8,694 nt of DNA, taken from positions 1 through 8,694 of the forward strand of contig JAQUQF010000059.1 in NCBI GenBank assembly GCA_028749105.1, in the 5' to 3' direction. The stretch is from Acidobacteriota bacterium (lineage in GTDB: Bacteria > Acidobacteriota > Aminicenantia > UBA2199). Position numbers and translations under genes: made by a program. Each line of letters opens with the position of its first letter. Positions within the stretch are counted from its first letter, which is position 1. Shown piece by piece: positions 7,020 through 8,694 of the stretch. Under the pieces are notes generated by a model. The model saw only the letters and a program-made list of their open reading frames with translations. It was not told where the DNA came from and searched no databases.

Positions 7020-7039
7020 CCTGCACGGTGCCAGACGCT

Positions 7040-7068
7040 AGGATAGCAGATTCCGGCCTTCCTGTCAA
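7040..7068 (-). promoter_or_regulatory. Sigma-70-type promoter of the nine-gene operon
   Basis: Reading the minus strand, TTGACA (7068-7063) is followed by a 17-bp spacer and TATCCT (7045-7040). The -35 is a perfect consensus, the -10 matches at four of six positions including the first TA and last T, and the spacing is optimal. Transcription would start near 7033 and give a leader of about 147 nt before the pterin-binding gene. This is the only convincing promoter for the genes at 1-6886. A palindrome GCACGGTGC at 7023-7031 lies at the predicted start and could be an operator. Confidence 0.75.
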
Positions 7069-7120
7069 TCTTTTTAGGGAAAAACCTTTTCCCTTAGCGG
7101 TTTTCCCGTTTCTGACAGGA
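7060..7120. repeat. Nested inverted repeats between serC and the operon promoter
   Basis: An outer 8-bp pair TCCTGTCA (7060-7067) and TGACAGGA (7113-7120) encloses a perfect 8-bp hairpin, AGGGAAAA (7076-7083) and TTTTCCCT (7087-7094) with a 3-nt loop. On the minus strand a second arm GGGAAAACC (7107-7099) could pair with the same GGTTTTTCCC, so two alternative folds compete. No T-run follows on the minus strand, so this is not a canonical intrinsic terminator for serC. The outer repeat covers the -35 box of the operon promoter, so an operator role is possible. Confidence 0.5.
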
Positions 7121-7141
7121 CAAGCTTCTGCACTCGGCGGT

Positions 7142-8218
7142 CTATTTATTCTCTTTGGCGAATTTCTCCATGAATTGCACCAGGGCATGTACGCCGTCGA
7201 GGCCCATGGCGTTGTAAATGGAGGCGCGGCAGCCGCCGACGCTGCGGTGGCCTTTCAAGCCGATGAAACCGGCCTTCTTGGCCTCGTTGACGAACTTTTC
7301 CTCCAGCTCTTCCGAAGGGAGGCGGAAGGTGACGTTCATCTTCGAGCGGTCCTTGACATTGGCGGTGCCTTTGTAATAGCCGTTGCTGTGGTCAATGGCG
7401 TCGTAGATGGCCTTGGCCTTCTCGTTGTTGACCTTTTCGACCGCGTCCAGGCCGCCCTGGGCCTCGATCCAGTCCATGACCAGCTTGATGATGTAGATGG
7501 CGAAGCAGGGGGGGGTGTTGTAGAGCGATTTTTCCTTGGCGTGGGTCTTGTAGCTGAGCATGGTGGTCAGGCCGTCGGCGCAGGCCTCGAGCAGGTCGTT
7601 GCGCATGATGACCAGCGTCACGCCGGCCGGGCCGATGTTCTTCTGGGCGCCGGCGTAGATCATGCCGACGTCGCGAAAATCGATCTTGCGGCTGAAGATG
7701 TCCGACGACATGTCGATGACCTTGGGCACGCCGTTCGTCTCCGGGAACTTCGTCCACTGGATGCCGCCGATGGTCTCGTTGGAGGTGATGTGGACGTACT
7801 GGGCGTCGGGGGAGAAGCCGAATTTTTCCGGGATATAGTTGAAGCCCTTGTCCTCGGAGGAGGCGGCGACGTTTACGCTGCCGAACAGCTTGGCCTCCTT
7901 GATCGCCTTCTTGGCCCACTCGCCGGTGTGCACGTAGTCGGCCTTCTTGCCCTTGAGCAGGTTCATGGGCAGCATGCCGAACTGCAGGCTGGCGCCGCCC
8001 TGCAGGAACATGACGGTATAGTTCTCCGGCACGCCGAGCAGGCTGCGGATCTTGGCCTCGGCCGTGGTGATCACCGCCTCGAAGTCCTTGGAGCGGTGGC
8101 TGATTTCCAGGATCGACAGGCCGATGCCGTTGAGGTCCAGGAGCTCGGCCTGGGCCTTTTTCATCACTTCCTGGGGCAGGATCGCCGGACCGGCGTAGAA
8201 ATTATACTTTTTAGCCAT
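7142..8218 (-). CDS. serC: Phosphoserine aminotransferase
   Basis: PLP-dependent transamination of 3-phosphohydroxypyruvate with glutamate to phosphoserine, the second step of serine synthesis; the family also acts in pyridoxal phosphate synthesis in some bacteria. The 358 residues match family length. Evidence: N-terminal YNFYAGPAILP (5-15), HRS (41-43), GGAS (74-77) that binds the PLP phosphate, Trp101, DMSSD (169-173), the Schiff-base lysine Lys193 in YAGAQKNIGPAG (188-199), and the C-terminal substrate segment HRSVGGCRASIYNA (324-337). The start is supported by AGGAGG (8234-8229) 10 nt upstream of the ATG. It is separated from the downstream operon by 255 bp with its own promoter, so it is probably a single-gene unit. 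serA is not in the window. Confidence 0.97.
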   Translation of the reverse strand: MAKKYNFYAGPAILPQEVMKKAQAELLDLNGIGLSILEISHRSKDFEAVITTAEAKIRSLLGVPENYTVMFLQGGASLQFGMLPMNLLKGKKADYVHTGEWAKKAIKEAKLFGSVNVAASSEDKGFNYIPEKFGFSPDAQYVHITSNETIGGIQWTKFPETNGVPKVIDMSSDIFSRKIDFRDVGMIYAGAQKNIGPAGVTLVIMRNDLLEACADGLTTMLSYKTHAKEKSLYNTPPCFAIYIIKLVMDWIEAQGGLDAVEKVNNEKAKAIYDAIDHSNGYYKGTANVKDRSKMNVTFRLPSEELEEKFVNEAKKAGFIGLKGHRSVGGCRASIYNAMGLDGVHALVQFMEKFAKENK

Positions 8219-8228
8219 GGTGGGAAAA

Positions 8229-8234
8229 CCTCCT
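8229..8234 (-). promoter_or_regulatory. serC ribosome-binding site
   Basis: AGGAGG on the minus strand, 10 nt before the serC ATG. It is the strongest Shine-Dalgarno site before any full gene in the window; most operon genes instead rely on overlaps or very short gaps. Confidence 0.8.
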
Positions 8235-8256
8235 GTTTTGATATTGAATAAAACAA

Positions 8257-8285
8257 ATTTTACCCCGGCGCAAAAAAAAAAGCAA
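8257..8285 (-). promoter_or_regulatory. Possible serC promoter
   Basis: On the minus strand TTGCTT (8285-8280) is followed by 17 bp and TAAAAT (8262-8257). The -10 matches five of six positions; the -35 has only the TTG half. The spacer includes part of a 10-base homopolymer (A at 8272-8281 on the plus strand). This places the transcription start near 8250, about 30 nt before the serC ATG. Moderately supported. Confidence 0.45.
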
Positions 8286-8335
8286 TATGAGCGTCATCCG
8301 CGTGTTTTCAATTCATCCCATTGCCGATCATTTCA

Positions 8336-8356
8336 ACTGTCCCAAAATGGGACGGT
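8336..8356. promoter_or_regulatory. Palindromic site 1 (possible enhancer-binding-protein site)
   Basis: Core GTCCCAAAATGGGAC (8339-8353) with 6-bp perfect arms about AAA, flanked by ACT and GGT that extend the symmetry with one mismatch. It is identical over 21 bp to site 2. It centres about 256 bp upstream of the start predicted from the sigma-54 promoter at 8576-8591. Confidence 0.6.
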
Positions 8357-8405
8357 GTTCGCTTGAGAATTCAGGTTTGATCAGCCTTTTCGCCGTTTAC
8401 TCGCG

Positions 8406-8426
8406 ACTGTCCCAAAATGGGACGGT
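8406..8426. promoter_or_regulatory. Palindromic site 2 (possible enhancer-binding-protein site)
   Basis: Core GTCCCAAAATGGGAC at 8409-8423, exactly 70 bp after site 1 and with the same ACT/GGT flanks. The DNA between the sites is unrelated, so the identity is local to the palindrome. It centres about 186 bp upstream of the predicted sigma-54 start. Confidence 0.6.
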
Positions 8427-8465
8427 CAGAGATACGTGAAAAACCTTATCCATGCTTGATTTCCG

Positions 8466-8513
8466 GCTTGCCCCCAAATGGACTGTCCCAAAATGGGACA
8501 ATCCGGGGCAAGC
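8466..8513. repeat. 9-bp inverted repeat enclosing palindromic site 3
   Basis: GCTTGCCCC (8466-8474) and GGGGCAAGC (8505-8513) are perfect complements and can be extended with a bulged G to TTCC/GGA. The enclosed 30 bp hold site 3, giving a nested cruciform-capable structure not shared by sites 1 and 2. Confidence 0.6.
8482..8502. promoter_or_regulatory. Palindromic site 3 (possible enhancer-binding-protein site)
   Basis: TGTCCCAAAATGGGACA (8484-8500) is the most symmetrical copy, with 7-bp perfect arms, 76 bp after site 2. Left flank ACT is kept and right flank differs (AAT). It sits about 110 bp upstream of the predicted sigma-54 start. It lies inside a second inverted repeat, GCTTGCCCC (8466-8474) with GGGGCAAGC (8505-8513), and just right of a degenerate half-copy CCCAAATGGAC (8473-8483). 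Confidence 0.6.
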
Positions 8514-8521
8514 GGAGAAAT

Positions 8522-8567
8522 AGCGCCGCTTCTTGAAAGCAAGTGTGGACAATGCTTTCGGAGCGCT
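8522..8567. repeat. Compound inverted repeat between site 3 and the sigma-54 promoter
   Basis: GAAAGCA (8535-8541) and TGCTTTC (8553-8559) are perfect complements around an 11-nt loop; AGCGC (8522-8526) and GCGCT (8563-8567) add an outer stem across an asymmetric internal loop. There is no T-run on either side. It occupies the stretch where DNA bending between enhancer and promoter would be expected, but no IHF consensus was found. Confidence 0.4.
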
Positions 8568-8575
8568 GCGTCATT

Positions 8576-8591
8576 TGGCACATATATTGCA
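8576..8591 (+). promoter_or_regulatory. Sigma-54 (RpoN) promoter directed rightward
   Basis: TGGCACATATATTGCA matches the -24/-12 consensus TGGCACG-N4-TTGCW at all defined positions except the G after TGGCAC. The invariant GG and GC are separated by exactly 10 nt. Transcription would start near 8602 and run out of the window. Three palindromic sites lie 110-256 bp upstream, the normal range for activator (bacterial enhancer-binding protein) sites. It is divergent from serC. Confidence 0.75.
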
Positions 8592-8694
8592 ATCCAATTA
8601 TTTGAATTTCGCGTGCGGTTCATGCTTTTCCGTTTGCCTTTTCTCGCTTCAACGGCGGGAGCCTGTTCAAATTTTTATGTGTCTAGCCGCAAAT

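Larger units (their letters stand above)
8286..8694. other. Intergenic regulatory region without a convincing gene
   Basis: This stretch of about 400 bp is less GC-rich than the neighbouring genes and holds the three palindromes, the compound inverted repeat and the sigma-54 promoter. After the predicted start near 8602, an ATG at 8622 opens 24 codons to the edge (MLFRLPFLASTAGACSN...), which loosely resembles an export signal but lacks a ribosome-binding site. A second ATG at 8677 also lacks one. The gene controlled by this promoter probably begins beyond the window. Confidence 0.6.

Noticed and set aside
6887..7033. Tetrahydrofolate or SAM riboswitch in the leader
   Set aside because: The context of a pterin-binding protein made this attractive, but none of the conserved core segments or junctions of these classes could be recognised.
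6950..8251. 433-codon plus-strand open frame opposite serC
   Set aside because: The minus strand holds a complete serC with all active-site residues; the antisense frame has no recognisable domain.
8336..8502. CRISPR array
   Set aside because: Only three 15-21 bp repeats with unequal spacing of 70 and 76 bp; the repeat is a short palindrome and there are no cas genes.
8336..8513. REP/BIME-type mobile palindromes
   Set aside because: Possible but less economical: the copies are directly upstream of a strong sigma-54 promoter at enhancer distances, and only the short core is shared. A genome-wide count would decide.
8426..8623. 65-codon minus-strand ORF in the right-hand intergenic region
   Set aside because: It runs through two of the repeated palindromes and across the sigma-54 promoter, lacks a ribosome-binding site, and its sequence is shaped by the repeats.
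8622..8694. Start of an exported protein or lipoprotein at the right edge
   Set aside because: Only 24 codons are visible, there is no ribosome-binding site, the charge pattern and lipobox are poor, and the 5' leader would be just 20 nt; kept only as a remark.

Overview
This window looks like part of a high-GC bacterial chromosome. Genes for an MsbA-type lipid exporter and a membrane-integral phosphatidylserine synthase, plus a strong sigma-54 promoter at the right end, suggest a Gram-negative-type organism. The order yicC-gmk-coaC-coaB is a widespread bacterial housekeeping cluster. An uncultured member of the Acidobacteriota/Aminicenantes or deltaproteobacterial groups would fit, but this is a weak inference and the sequence does not settle the taxonomy.

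Positions 1-7068 hold one long minus-strand transcription unit, read right to left. A near-consensus sigma-70 promoter (TTGACA, 17 bp, TATCCT; 7068-7040) precedes a leader of about 147 nt. The leader contains inverted repeats and a candidate 30-codon leader ORF. Nine genes follow, with overlaps or gaps of at most 10 bp: a diverged pterin-binding TIM-barrel protein, a small DUF465/YdcH-like coiled-coil protein, pssA, an MsbA-like ABC exporter, yicC, gmk, coaC, coaB and a type-4 uracil-DNA glycosylase cut by the left edge. The operon combines phospholipid synthesis and export, nucleotide and RNA metabolism, coenzyme A synthesis and DNA repair. rpoZ, often found between gmk and coaBC, is absent. 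CoaC and CoaB, usually one fused protein, are separate overlapping genes, and CoaC has Asn where E. coli Dfp has its catalytic flap Cys.

Positions 7142-8218 hold serC (phosphoserine aminotransferase), also on the minus strand, with its own plausible promoter and a clear AGGAGG ribosome-binding site. The space between serC and the operon contains nested inverted repeats but no canonical intrinsic terminator.

Positions 8286-8694 contain no convincing gene but carry the most striking regulatory structure. Three identical palindromes (core GTCCCAAAATGGGAC) lie 70 and 76 bp apart. They precede a near-perfect plus-strand sigma-54 promoter (TGGCAC, N5, TTGCA; 8576-8591). The palindromes centre about 110, 186 and 256 bp upstream of the predicted start of transcription, the usual range for enhancer-binding-protein sites. 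The layout therefore reads as a sigma-54 enhancer array driving a rightward gene beyond the window.
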